From assembly GCA_000499405.2 (NCBI GenBank), contig HG738138.1, positions 4,204,368 to 4,268,367 on the forward strand: DNA of 64,000 bases, read 5' to 3'. The position numbers and the translations under genes were made by a program. This DNA comes from Onchocerca volvulus (taxonomy: Eukaryota; Nematoda; Chromadorea; Rhabditida; Onchocercidae). Shown here piece by piece: positions 11,267 through 25,200 of this stretch. Each line of letters starts with the position of its first letter. Position 1 is the stretch's first letter. The notes below the pieces were generated by a model. It ran no database searches and was not told the DNA's origin. It saw only the letters and a program-made list of their open reading frames with translations.

Positions 11267-14200
11267 TTGTTAGCTAATTCGATTCGAAATAAGTATCAAC
11301 AAGCCTGTTTTAAGAATACTGCGCACATTCATGTGTCTCTGTTTAACTCTGCTACTGTCAAGAATAGCGCTACACTAAATGATCTGGAGCGATGGTGATT
11401 TCTGTAATTAAGATTATATTCAAATTTAATAATATTAAGGAAGGCCAAGCAGAGTTAATGAACAAAACTGGTCTTTTGTCATGTGAAAAACGGATGCTGC
11501 TTTAGAAGAGTTATTCGATCATTATTTAGATGGAGAAATCAATTCTTGACTTCACATACAACAGGAGAGAAACGAAGTGTTTATTAAGTTTTCTCTAGAC
11601 AAAATCGTCAGCAGTATTAGCTGTCATTTAATAAAGAGCAATAATGTATTTTGAGATGACATGCCGCACATTGCATTTCATTTCTCTCGAGAATATTTAA
11701 ATTTTTTTTTTACTTCCGCGATGATTAAGGAACTCCACAGAGTTAACAACATTCAGAAAATGGAGCTATATTGAACCTTCTTTGATTTTTTCTAATATCT
11801 TTTTAAACTAGGGGAGCGATTCAAACTGATTTTTTCGATTCCAGTGAATATTCAAGAACCTTTCTTGAATTCGCTATCGTATTTTCAGGAAGTTTCATTG
11901 TCCAGGTTACACAATTTAGATGAAATTTCAGTTCCATCTAAACTGTATAATCTGGACAATGAAACTTCTGAAAATACGATAGCAATAAGATACAGAATAA
12001 AAGCAAGAAATCCAGCATTAACTGATTAAGATAGTGAATTTTCAGTTTATCAAAAAAATAGCAAACCGTGTAAATACAAATAAAAAATTTTTCAGCATGT
12101 CCAGAAGGAATGCGAGCAGAGATGCATTCATCTTCAGCTTTCTGTTTCATTTCTAAGCTTTATATATTGTATTTTGCCTTATTACTGTTAACAATCACTT
12201 TTTCTGGATTTTTTTTTAACTTCTGAAATTAGCGTTCATAATTTGTTCATCTAAAGCAGATTTGTTTTTGTAACATTTCCTCCCTCAAATTGCATAACTG
12301 ACAGGAATGAAGTTACAATTAGGTTCCATTGCATTTCTATACTTTTCATTATTTGCAATGCTGTGCAAAAGAACGGATGAGGAAGATACACATTTTTCAA
12401 CATTTTCTCTATTTCAGGTTTTTAAATTCATTATGCACCAACTTATATAGGTAAGATTATTTTTCCAAATGGCAGGTCATATATATGTTGGAATCAACGG
12501 CTGTTTGGTTGAATCATTCCTTGTTAAGTAAATTGCAAGCGATGAAAAGTGATTCGGATAAAAGGACACATATGATTCTCTATATTTTTTAATCTTACTA
12601 AATCACTGCATACATGATTAGCTTTATTAATGATAAATGCAACATTTTTTTGAATTGACAGAGGATACTGTTACTTGTTCTTCGTTTCAAAATTTAAAGC
12701 ACTGTTCAGAGCTTTTAATGTATCCCCAAAAAATGTGAATTACACATTGTTAGAGTGCTACTGTGCAATAAAATATATTCTGTTTATGCAGATGGCGGTT
12801 CTCCACACGTTTAAGTGTACATAAGCATTATGTAAGTATTGTTACAGGTTTGTAAGTCAAGGAGACGCAAAGCTGCATAAATATATAATTGGAGCATTTC
12901 TACTTGGAGATTTACGTAGTATACGGTATGATTTGTAAACTGTGCATCTTAGAAGTGTACTTCCTAATATCTATTATGGAAAGCACTTATCTTTTATGTA
13001 CTACGCTTTTTGACATAGACTTTCTCCCTCCTTAAAGCATTTAATCATTGAAGTTGAGTAGATTTTATGAGGAACCGTTAAATTTATCTGATATACTGGT
13101 ATACTGCTTGCTGTTTATATTATGATTATTTATCAAAGGGAAGGAATATGCCTCATCGTACAGCAAAAATGCTGCTCATTTCACATTTTTATAAGTAATG
13201 GCCCTTCTGGGAACCAAAACTTCAAATGGTAACATAAAAAACTGCAATAATAGTGTGCGTGAACATATACACACACACATACATAAAACAAATATAATTC
13301 AGAAGATTTTACTGCGATATTTATGGGCTCTTTAAATCTGTGAATTTTGCAATGCAGTCCCAATTCGAGTTCATTTCAACAAGTTAAAATTCCTTGCTTT
13401 CCCTCCATAATTGTTCATATTTTTAAAAAAAAGTCATAAACTTACTTCTTGGCGACCTAGAAAGTTAAAAATTTAAATTCAAAACTTAATCGCATCAGCA
13501 TTGGAAGCTTGCAAATAATGAATTTTGTAATTCTGAATAAGATATCACGATCAGTCTTCCATATATTAGTGGCATGAATCTGTGAATCGTAGAACATCGA
13601 GCAGTTGGCGATCGAATAAATTGTGCAAACTACTACTATAATGCTGCAACAATCCTAAATTCTGTTTGCAGCTTTCGAACTAATCCTTAGATTATCAGTT
13701 GTCGAAGATTATTTATGATTTCATTATCAAACATAGGGAGGGCATGATCGTAAAAATTTATTAACTGACACTGAACAGTTATGTAGTTGACCTACAATCA
13801 TGTGTCAGAAACATGGATACTTCTTAGCAAAAGTCCGAAACATGTTAGCGATAATCGTTTCATAGTGAAGTCATCACAACGTGGTTGAATGCAAAAATCG
13901 ATGAAAACTGTTAAATAACTTTATATGCCTTTTATAGAATACTGTCTTTTTTTTTCCTGTTACTGTGCTGCTAGGTTCGTTGACTTTGTCTGATGCTATC
14001 AGCAAGAGAACCGAATTTAAAATTTCAAAGGATTCTGTAATTTATAATTCAAAAAACGTTACGGCAGCCAGTGAAAAAAGTATGAATATGTTTCCTTCTA
14101 TTGAAATGAAAATTACAAAGTAGCAGAATGAACGAACATGAAGAATGTACATCTTTGCTAATTAATCTCAGAATTTTTAGAACCACTGCTGTTACACTAC

Positions 14201-14466
14201 AAACCTATTTATGTTGCTCAAAGCTATCCATTTATTTTCATTTCAATGCTTTTTTTCGCACTTTGCTGCTCTTCCAGTTTTACGTCGTTTTGATACTCGA
14301 GAAGGAATAAATTGTATTCACGACAATCAACACTTTACTGATAAACTAATAATTTGATCAAATGTCATCTTGATTGCATTTTAACTCTGTAACTAGTCAT
14401 GATATTGATCGATTAATGCAATTTATTTGTTTATTTATTTGTTTATTTATTTGTTTATTTATTTGT

Positions 14467-14513
<47 letters not shown>

Positions 14514-15319
14514 TTCATTTATTCATTTATTCATTTATTTATTTATTTATACATAGATATATGGATTTTTATATATAAACGCAAAATGGATATGAAATGA
14601 AGAATTAGGATGCTTAAAGTACAATTTGAAGCTAAACAAGTTTATTGTTAATGTGAAATGATTGTGAAAACTGAAAATAAGCTTTGATTTCGTTCTTTCA
14701 GCATTATCGACAAATCATAAAAACTTTATTGTACCAATAAAAAGGCGATTGTTTGATGTGTGCATGAAGTGGTCCACGTGTAATTCATCTACATAACTGT
14801 ATCAGCTGCTGTAAGTCTAAAACGTCTATCCTCACCCGTTGTATTGAGGGTACACGTCTGCTCATACTTTTTTGGCGTTATTATATTCTTCTATTATATG
14901 GGCAATTATTTTCATTACAACTTTTTTATTATCAACATTTTGCGCCCTTTTATTTAATAACCTAAATTTTATGTTCGCAACAATCAATATTTTGTACATT
15001 TTCTTTAAAAAATTTCCTTCAAATAACGTAGTTAGAATTTTTTCAAAATTGCAATTTCTAGAGCAATAAGAATCAAAGATATGTGGTCAAAGCTGGCGAT
15101 TTTATTTTCAGTAATGTTCAGATTTTAGAAAGGGATATTCATGGATATGACTTTGTTTCGAGAAAAAGCTCTGGACATACTGAAACGAACGCTGTCATAG
15201 AAACGTTGGAACATAATCAATTCGTCAGTGTCATTCAATTAAATTTAATTGAAAGGATTGGATGGAAGACTACAACTTTTGTGATGCTTGATCCTCGTGA
15301 AGTTGCACGTCAGATGTGA
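11267..15319 (+). CDS. candidate unrecognised gene, four phase-compatible exons (5' partial)
   Basis: I do not recognise the product. Four plus-strand segments have good flanking splice sites and join in one frame: 11267-11394 (phase 0 to 2), 12418-12450 (33 bases), 12848-12925 and 15112-15319, ending TGA at 15317-15319. Together they give 148 residues plus stop. Acceptors are TATTTCAG, CTATTTCAG, TGTTACAG and TATTTTCAG; donors are GTGATT, GTAAGA and GTATGA. Composition is protein-like, with segments such as TLNDLERW, QGDAKLHKYIIGAFLLGDLR, ERDIHGYDFVSRKSSGHTE and LIERIGWKTTTFVMLDP. No signal peptide or membrane span is evident. The start is not found; earlier exons may lie between 10.9 and 11.2 kb. 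The last exon could instead splice at 15316 (AT|GTGAAT), in which case the gene continues. The ending DPREVARQM loosely recalls the opening of RasGEF domains (DPxELARQ), too weak to name it. Could be a decayed gene. Confidence 0.5.
11850..11870. repeat. short perfect palindrome
   Basis: ATTCAAGAA and its reverse complement TTCTTGAAT, separated by three bases, just two bases left of the large hairpin at 11873. Confidence 0.85.
11873..11983. repeat. 111-bp inverted repeat (long hairpin)
   Basis: The left arm 11873-11922 and the right arm 11935-11983 are reverse complements over about 49 bases. They differ by one inserted G and three transitions, leaving a loop of about 12 bases. The outer 16 bases of each arm (GCTATCGTATTTTCAG) match exactly. 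It lies in the first intron of the candidate gene. It could be a palindromic foldback/MITE-type element or the source of a hairpin RNA; I matched no known nematode microRNA to it. Confidence 0.85.
12307..12450 (+). other. short open frame with signal-peptide-like start
   Basis: An ATG at 12307 follows an acceptor-like AACTGACAG by two bases and opens 47 codons ending TAG at 12448-12450. The first 20 residues (MKLQLGSIAFLYFSLFAMLC) look like a secretion signal. It overlaps the second exon of the candidate gene in a different frame, so at most one reading is probably real. Low confidence. Confidence 0.15.
14421..14551. repeat. (TTTA/TTTG/TTCA)n composite microsatellite
   Basis: Four or more 12-base units TTTGTTTATTTA run into pure (TTTA)n and then (TTCATTTA)n, ending in plain TTTA units. 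It lies in the last intron of the candidate four-exon gene. The plus-strand frame across it encodes only repeated hydrophobic tetrads and is not a gene. Confidence 0.9.
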
Positions 15320-16168
15320 ATTCTTTGAAAGGAACACTATGCAAGAATTACGATTGTAAATAATCGTGATTGACTCATGCCCATATTGATTTCTACTGAT
15401 TTCTATAGGACAGCGCTAGAATAATGCAAATTTCTCTTTTCTCATTTCTCGGCATCACTGATTCAAAGTTTTTTTTTTGATAGGAATGTGGAAGTATAAC
15501 TTATGCCAAAGAATGGAAAGATACCGATTTTTGTTTTCTAGTTTCATTTTATGGTTTTCAATATCATAAACGTTCTCAGATCTGTCTGGATAATTAAGAA
15601 CTACAGTAGATGGTAACAGAATTCCATGTTATCACTTCACCACTTCATCTCGTTCACAGTCGTCGCATTCCGCAAATCGCATCCATATTTACTATTTCGT
15701 CAGTATACTCTTGTAACACGATGGCTGGCATTTTTGTAGCTAGCACATGTGCATCAGCTCAAAATTTCTGATTCGTCCATTATAATGATATTAATTAGAT
15801 CAGAAAAAAGAAAACAGGAAAAAAATGAAATAGTGGAAATGAATGGAAAGAATAAAAAGAGTGATAGAACAAAAAGTTAAGAGATCAAAAACGATCAAAA
15901 TTGTAAATATGCCGCAATTTGGTTGAATTAGCAGTTTATTGCAGGCTGCATTCATCCAAACAACTGCTAATCAGCCGATCAGCAGGAATTATTTTACTTT
16001 TATAAAAGGAGCTTCTTCTACCACCATTACTGTCACTATCACTATCTTCTTTACTGGTTAACAATGCGACCAACTCCAGCATTGATTTTAAATCATTACT
16101 CCTCCATCAGTACTGAAACTCTCCCACGAAAAGCGTGTTCTACATATTTCTACACATGCATGTATGCA

Positions 16169-16206
16169 TATGTGTGTGTGTGTGCGTATGTGTATGTGTG
16201 TGCGTG
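16169..16206. repeat. GT-rich microsatellite
   Basis: (TG)n interrupted by TGCG and TATG units. Confidence 0.85.
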
Positions 16207-19200
16207 TAAAGTGTTAAAGATGAAAGAAAGCTGCCGCCGTTGTTAAAATTTTTGTACTCAGAAAGCTACTCGTTTCATTTTCCGGCCCGTTTTTCTTCCT
16301 CTCATTAATTTTGTTGCGACCTTGTCAATCACTATCTAAAAATAGTTCCGATTACCATATTTTCATACCAGAATCAACTGTCATTGTTTGGGCTATTAGT
16401 CTTTTCATATCAAACTACTGATGATTGTCATTGTATATGCAAGTAATAGTGAATGTTTGGAGAATGTATATCTTGCGATTGCTGACAAGTAAAATATTAA
16501 TAGCATGCTTAGATTTTAAATTAATACACATTAAATAATGCTTCGATGAAAATTTTCAAAGAAATCCAAAATGAACCCAGAAAACCTTCAAACTCTGCAC
16601 AACTTCTAAATTAAGTTGCTCCAAGAACGAAAATTTAAATGATTTTTTCGAATGACTAATTTCAGACTTTCCAACATCATTCGCATCATATATTAGAGAA
16701 ATTTGCCAGAAGGAAACCAGAAGAAACATTTCATAATATGCAGCAGAATGCATATTCTACTTTATTAGCTAGTAACTTTTTACATGAAAAAGAGAAAAAA
16801 ATTCCTGTACAAGAAAATTATTTCTGCATTTCAAATGTGAACAATTTGAAAAGCAATCTGCAAACTGAAAGACAAAACATTATGCTGCACTTGTGTATAA
16901 TCGCATATTAACAACAATTGTCCTCTCATTGATACGGTTGCTGATATGAATACATTACTGATAATGCGATTGCTACCAGCTGTTGCTTAAAGAATTTTCC
17001 ATTTCTATCACGAAAGCGAGCTTGTAATTGCCGTAATATGGTTATGAATTGAAACACGATTCATACATTTATAAAAGCACGACTTTCATGAATGATATGA
17101 AATTTTTAAATTCATTTCATTTTCAATTATTTTTTAAGCATTATATACTTCTATATTCATCCTGTTTATGACTTTTTAGCTTTTAAGTTTTAAAAAAACT
17201 TTCCATTCTATCCAATTTCATCTTTTTTTATCTAGCATCAGGATTTAAAGCCATGATGTTGCATTGATCACTATCGTTTAATTAATGTTTTGAAATGTTA
17301 AGTTTTTTCAAGGGACTAAAGGACTAAATGAAACGAAGAGAATGTAAGAACAAATGAAGCAAGACAAGTTTGTACAGAAGAAAAGCGCTTGACCTTCATA
17401 GAATGGTAATATATTGAAGAAATAACACTGCCAACGCTTTCCTGACCATTCCTGATACTCATTTGATTTATTGGCTTCTTTTACGACCAATCCACTTTTC
17501 CGAATAATAAAAACGTTAAGACAGTGAATGGATGGATGATGATATGCGCCCTTCCTGCACTCACCCTCCCTTTAGGATTGATATGAAAGCGAATTAATGG
17601 CCATCCATTTATCACATTTCGGTTCCCACCCATTGATATGTTAGACATCAAAATTTTGAGCAATAAAATATAGCTCTGAGTAGATATCTTCTATTCCCTT
17701 CCAATTCGTTTTCTACTAATCGTCGATCGGTTGAATGATTTCTCGACCGCATAATGAGGCAAGCGTAAAATTTACTGGCCAAGTCCAATTTCACAAAAAA
17801 ATAAGCTTTCTTTTGGTTCTTTCTGGCATCTATGTTTTGCATTTCTCAGATTAGGTCTTCACTCACTCAGAATTTTTCAGTCTATCCTTGTTCATGAATT
17901 TTATAATTCACATCACAGCTACAATTAATGAAAATACTTTAATTAGTTCACCACATTACTAAAGAAAAATAGAAATTGTTTTTTATTGCATGCAATCATA
18001 AGCAATGCTTCAAGCAAGACATTTTAGCAAAAATTCAATATATAAAATAATAAATTGCTGCTATCAATGTTTCTGCTCGAATAGCTAAAGTATTTTTCTG
18101 CAGTCATTAAATACTGATAAAAATATTTCTCTTCACAGATATTTTTCAACAATGCTGATTTTAGATTAAATAAACAAAAAGCTTTGAAACTTTTTCAAAC
18201 ATTAAAGGACAAATTAGTTTTTCCTAGAAGCTTATGGAGAAAAAAAAAATAAAAATTGGTTGGAACAGATAAGAATTTGATGTTTATTGACATAAAATAC
18301 GGAAGTTTGCCAAAAGTTTTTCCACTCGATTAGTGAATGAATCGTATGTATACCTTAACCTTGTATTTCAAATAAATGAAATTGTTCTAATGATTTGCCG
18401 AAAACATGAGAAATCTGGAGAATATAAATTTTGCTTGGTTCCTTTTCATCGTTATTGGCTGTTATGGTAAAAATTTACAATCCAAATCAAGTTTGATGAA
18501 TTTATATTTGATTTTATTGTTTTGTTTTCGTTTCCTTTCGGAACAGGGAATTTTTTATGAACATTTTCCATTGAGAAATGTTGAGACGTGATTTCAAAAA
18601 GAACCTACAATCGGTGATCTGTCTCATATTCCTTTCATATTTTGATCAATAACCTTGAGTTTGATTTATCTGGAAATTTTACAACTATAAGTGCGCAAGT
18701 TTGGATTTTATCTATTACTATCATTTTTTTTCCGAAGTTTAATGTGATCTATACATGATATCCGTGCTGTTGTGCTATTGAAATCGTCCCACTTTGTCAT
18801 ATTCATATTTCTGCATTAAAAGCAATAAATACGACTGCATGTTGTATATGTATATACAGATGGTCGTTAATATTGCTATATTGTTACGGCATTTACAGTC
18901 TCAGAAAAGCTATTCATCAAATGATATATTGTTGCAGTTCTTTTTTTCGACTGATTAATTTGATAAGGAATTGTCATTGCATTCAACAGGTGAATTATTA
19001 GTCTGATTTTATCGCCATATTTTTCATTTCTTTTTTTTTTCCTTCTTATCTCCCCGCCTTCGTCGATCAAGAAAAAGATATCTATTGACAGCAGAAAAGG
19101 AAGAGGGAGAAAGAAAGAGTATACATATGAAATTTTTTTAGGAAGCACAAAATCAAGTAGCTTAAAGCTCTAAATTATTTAATTAATTTAGATTTCATTT

Positions 19201-22200
19201 TTGCTATTATTTTGATTTTATCGTTGTATTCGTAAATGATTGTCTGCAGAATATATTTATTCACTGTAAACTACAGCGTAAAAAAATGACAGCTGCGCCA
19301 TAGCATTTCAAATTACGATAAATATATCGTGGGCGCAGTTGGTTGATGGAACTTTTTAAACTAAAATATTCAGTTTTTCTATTCCATTATTTTAATGCAT
19401 ATACTGCTTTAAACTTCAATTTATTGAAATATGATTGCAAGTAAAATTGAATTTGAGTAAGATAAAATGATTGCATCGATCAGGATGAATTATAACGACG
19501 CAGAGCAGCGATTTTGCATGATTGCTGCATCCGTGTAATATAATACTAAGTAGTCATTGGTAGGAGAAGGAATGAATTTCGTAATCGCTTCAGGAGGAAG
19601 GAAGGAAGGAAGGGAAGCAGAAGTGAGATCGGGAATATTTAATTTATCAATTTAGTCGTAAATCAGCAATCCGATGATCAATTTTAGCTTAATCAAATGA
19701 GCGATCGCCCTGTCACTTCCAATAAGCATCAGCTAACTGACGATTTGCTTTTGATTTGCGGCAAGAGAAGCCGTCACCCCAATACTATCCAAATGTCCAT
19801 CTGGCTAAACTCGTTTGCAAACAGTTCGAATACGTCACTTTATAACAGTTTAACATCCATCACCAAACCCATTTCATTCCTCTTACCACTCTGTTCACTG
19901 AAAGTCCTATATCGCCGTTGAACACGATTTTAATTGCAGTAAGTGAAAGAATGATTACAGCAAGTGATTATGCCATTATATCGATAATGATAACGACGAT
20001 ATTGGTGATTATGATTACAAAGTTATTCGCTGCTCTTTCACGCTTTATTCAACACCATTTTTCTTCTCTTTCGTTTCTGCAACAAATTCAACTTTTTATC
20101 TGTCATTTTACATTATTGATGAATATCCCATTCAATCCAAAGTGATTTCGCTGTGCGGTTTCTGTACATCATTCAGTGATTTAAATCAGCAACCTTTTTC
20201 ACAATAACTAGCTGATATTATCGCTGATCGAGCGGAACATTTTGAAAGGATTAATTCGAAGAACTGGGTCAGTAACTTGAAAGAATCAAAAAATGCAGAA
20301 TGTTAGTCTGGCATAACCCTTGATCAAATAAATCGATGGAAGCCAATCTGCAATCAACCGATCCGAGAATAGTTGTCATTTGAAACCTCCACTTCTGCTT
20401 TTGAAAATGTCCAGATCCAACCAATATTAAAAAGCAAGCACACATTTCACTGAATTGGTTTATCGATTTTTTTTGAACATTACTCAGAAGCACAAAAAGA
20501 TGCTATCAAATATACTTACTCAGATGTTAAACAGTGTTTGCCGAAAAAATTTGTGATAGTTTTCTCAAAACATTCCGAAAATTTATATGGAAGGATGATA
20601 TTATAAATAGAATGTATAGCGTAACAAATGAAGCATCCATTATTTTTTAAAAGAAACTGTGAATGGATCGTTTTTTCCATTAAATAAATTTTTTGCATTT
20701 TCACTTCCCGTCAACGTTTCTTCTAGCTTAAAATAAATATTTAATTTTTGCTTTTGAATGCCAGCAATAACTTTTTCTACAAAGTTAGGAAGTTCTGTTT
20801 CTGTTTGATGCAATATAAGGAAGGCTATGAAATTATTTTAATCGTTCCTGTCTCTTATTAAGGTTTCCAAAAACTTTGGAAGTCCTTTTGCTGCAGATAT
20901 CTTCATAGATAATGTAAGCTAATGTCATTGAAATGATCGGTAGAAAAGCGTAATATGCATAAAGCAACTTGTAAAATGCAAATACAGTCATAAATGATAA
21001 CTGATAGTGATTTATTCATATAAAATTATTTAACAATGTGAAATTTGTCTTTCACTGAAAATCAATTTTCTAAGAAAAAGCAGTTCATAGCAAAAAATAA
21101 AAAATAAAAGGCATTAAATGTATACAGTTGTTACAAAATTTTCAAATCTATTCCTACTGCTGATTTACTAATTCAAACTCCCGAAGTTAGAACTTCTTTT
21201 ATTTAATTCGTGCGCAAAACTTTTCATTGGAAAGATATCAGTCGTTATCAAGAAAATGAATTAAAAGTATCGAATCAATCTGACTTCCAGTACTTCTTTA
21301 TTCATTCCTTGTAATTAAATCATCTGTTGGATACAGCTATGCCCTCATTTTTCTTTAGATAAGTCTTATCCTAAAGTAAAAGCTATTGACAAGTAATTAT
21401 TGCAGTGACTGTTGAAAGATTATAAATTATAAAATACGACTGGCTGTGGTATAATGTTGTGAGCTCTAATTTAGTTAATTCGAAAATAAATTATACATCA
21501 GTTGTTGAAGTGAATGTGGCTTGATTTTTTTTTTAAAAGCACAATTCAGAGAGATTTTTTGACTTTCTTTTAAAATTTATTTGTTATAATGATTCATAAT
21601 ATTTTGCCAAGCATTAATTTTGTTTTTAAGACAAACCTTAAAGATCTTAGTTGCAAAAAACACTGTTCATATGTTTTCAACTGAACTAAAATTTGCCACC
21701 AACAAATCGATTGACACAAAACGATCTCCCAACATACGAATCTTAATTCATTAATACAATTCGAGTCGAAAGTATTTGTCGAATTATGTCCTATCCCATT
21801 TATTCATCGAAAAAAATTGTTACACAGAAATTTCAAAAATGTTTTACGGGGCAGTAGGAAATAAAATTTAAACCTAGTTAGTTTATAACATGACGAATAA
21901 TTTATTGTTACGAGGATGATAGGCCAAATGTCTTCTATTACTGCACAGATGAAATAAATTGCTTTTACTATAATAAATTAGCGTCTTGTCCTTCACTTCC
22001 AAAGAGAAATCTTTCATTTTCTTTTTCAAATGATGATTATATACGTGTACAGATCTACTTATATATGTCTACATATCTACCGATTGAAAAAATTCTTTTA
22101 ATGCAGGAAGTTCCGGGAATTTCATAATTAGGCTCCATGACAATCTTCATGATTTTGAATTATGAATTTTTAGTAAAATGACTCGCACCTTCGTGACAAT

Positions 22201-25200
22201 GTCCTTTCTTTCATCTAGCGCCTCGTTGTTAAAAATTGAGTTTCAAAATACAAAAATCCATTTATTTAACTATTTAGCTTCAAATTTTGTATGATGTAAT
22301 TTTGTAATGTTTACGTTATGTTCGCTGTCCTTCATGTTATTTATTTCAAAAACTTAAATTGTTTATGCAACTCTTCGGGTATGTTCCGTTTTATTTTTCC
22401 TATTTTTGAATTGACACATGAAGCCACGCACTTCTGTATAGAACGGAAACAAGTTGTGGAATCAGAAGGAATACAGATGGAAGACTAGTGGTGAGGAGGA
22501 ATGGAGGTTAGAGGACAGGGGGTCCACAAAATACCATAATCTCACATATCATAAAAAGAAATATTAAAAAAAGGGTTGTGCTGCGACAATTTACGAGCGT
22601 TTTGTGTTGATGTAATATCAAAGAGCGGCCGCTACGCTTACAATGATGGCCGCCTCGTCTGAATACCTATCCGTCATAAATGCCTCTGCTGTCAAATTAG
22701 TTGGCAGCAAAATGTAAGACATATCTTCGAACTTTATGACCCCGTCCTTCATAGCTCTGTTTTTCTTCCTTTCCTCCTCTTTTACCTGCAATCCCCACTT
22801 AATAACAATGGTGCCGAAGTAACGATAAATACTTTTCGTTAGACTTATCATTTGACATCTGCTTCATTTTCATTTAAGATCGCTTTTAATTTATAAACTT
22901 TCCATGACGAACTATTACCATAAACAATCGTTATGTACGATATGACAAACTGCACATAAAACTCGGATCAGAGAAAGCATATCACTGATACTTGAATTTT
23001 TGAAATCCTTTAATCCCGCGTCAATAAGTGTGATTTCCACCGGCTTTTCTGGCAGTCTTTTTTACGACATTTTATACAAATATTTATGTTTAACTACAGC
23101 AAAACAGAATGGCACAGCCATTTTTAATTAGAAAAATTTTTCTTGAGACTTCAGGAGTTCATAGAAAATAGAAGGAACGAAAAATAGGCAAGAATTTTCG
23201 CTTTGTTTTATATGATAAAGTTTGAAGTCTGCTAGACATTGAAGCGATTTTCAGGCTGTCAAGTATCACTTATAATGTGTATAATTTACACTTATAATTG
23301 TTTATAATTTACGTAAAATAGATCTCACTATCAAAAATTATGAAGTGAGTTTGAAATTCAAATAAGATTCTATAAAATCTGTATTTGCAAAATTCCTGAG
23401 TATTAATGAAAACTTATCGGAAGACAGATATTTGTTACAAATATTGTGGACGCTATTTTGCTGTAATAATATTAACCTTGGAACATTTCAATTCATTGCC
23501 TCACTTTTCTTTCCTTTTTCTGATCGGAAAAATATCTCATTATTAGCACATGGAAACATGTAGTTATAAAAAGGAAAATTAATGAGCTTGAATACCTTCG
23601 TTTATATTAATTAGACTTCAATCTACTCTTTTCATCAGTTTTTATTGCTTTTCTTCAAATTTCCCTTTTGCAAAATATTCTTTTCTGAAGATAGCAATTT
23701 TCTCTTTTGCAGAAAATTTATACCCATATTTTGATGACATAAAAAAGGCAAACAGTATGACAGCAGTGTGTAATTATTTAATAGAAATTTCCCATAATCT
23801 TCATTTTCAAACAAATTAAATTAGATTTTTAAAATCCTATTTCTCCAAATTATATCAATTTTTGTGACTTTAAATTCTATTTTCGGATATAAAAGTAGTT
23901 AATTGGATACTATCATCATAAATGTTACATCAGTATATTCCCTGAATTGCTCTCCCTTTCTTCCTTTCCTTTTCATCTCCATAATTTCAAATGAAATTTA
24001 TCATCTTGATTTCTTGAACAATTTAAATTCGTTCTTGGAATTTGTTTATACACATTAATTTAAAGGACAAAATGCCTCATATTTATCACAGAGCATCAAA
24101 TACGCATCATTGGAAGTATTAAATACGCTATTAAATTCAATGTTAGAAGCAATGCCGCAATATCATTAAACAAGGTGTTTGATTTCTTGCAACTTCAAGC
24201 CCAACCATTACAATTTAATTATCTATTATTGTGTATTGAAAAAGTTGTGCAATCAAATGTCTATTGATGATGATGCTTATGATAAGAAGCTGTTGGAGAG
24301 ACGGTAAAAGGTGTTGAAAAGGCTCTCAGAAGCTGAATGGAAATTAAGGATCCTCTTTCGTCATGAAAGTAGTCTGAAGATAATAAGAAGCGCTAGCATG
24401 GCTTATTCTTATTCTCCACTTCTAGGCTTCTATACCTCAGAGAATTGCTCAAAACAATGTGCTGAAACAGCCTTTTTCAAGTTCTTCGTATATATTAATT
24501 CATAAACACCGAAACCTTCTGTCAAAGCCAACAAATGCTTTCTTTTGTTATTAAGGTGAACGCCTAGTCTAATTTAATTCAAATTTGTTTAAAATTAATA
24601 AATTCAATGCATATTAAAATTTTGTTCAAATCTATTTTTATTTTTTTTTATGTCTTCTTGATACATTCATCAGGTTCCCCAATTATATTATTATATTTGT
24701 AAATCTTTTGCTCTTTTATGGCTACTTAAGATAAGATTGATCAAACTATGTAAATTAGATCAAAATTTGAATCTATTATTCCTCAAGGCAATATTCTCAA
24801 GCAATGAAATTAGAATTTATGCTTCGTTTTCAAATTCACATTAAATAATAGCTTTTTTTTTTTTTCAATTTTCTGAATATATTTCAGTTAATTGGAATCC
24901 ATGAAGCAAAAAACCTATAATTGTTAAAAATTCTAACGATACATCTTATCAGCGACATGATGTATAATGCATCGTTCATTAGAAATATCATGTTAAAAAA
25001 ATTATTTTTCTTTATAAATTTTTCAGTAGAAAAGTATCTCACAAGTATTCAACTTCTAGTTACTTAAATTGAAATGATTCCATGAAATCATTAGAACTGT
25101 CTCATAACATTTTAAGATTTAAGAGACAAAGATGAAATAATTTTTGATTTTATACGGCAAAATAAGCAAATAATAGAAGTAATTAGGTTCAAATTCTATA

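Noticed and set aside
14374..14556. 60-codon hydrophobic repeat frame
   Set aside because: Translation of the TTTA/TTTG microsatellite.
18406..18588. 61-codon frame with a hydrophobic start that could be a signal peptide
   Set aside because: Splicing at the internal GTAAAA/AACAG pair leads to an early stop, and the unspliced frame is AT-driven hydrophobic sequence.
22618..22851. 77-codon minus-strand frame ending next to a GCGGCCGC site
   Set aside because: No motif, no supporting exons or poly(A) signal; kept only as a possible conserved non-coding island.
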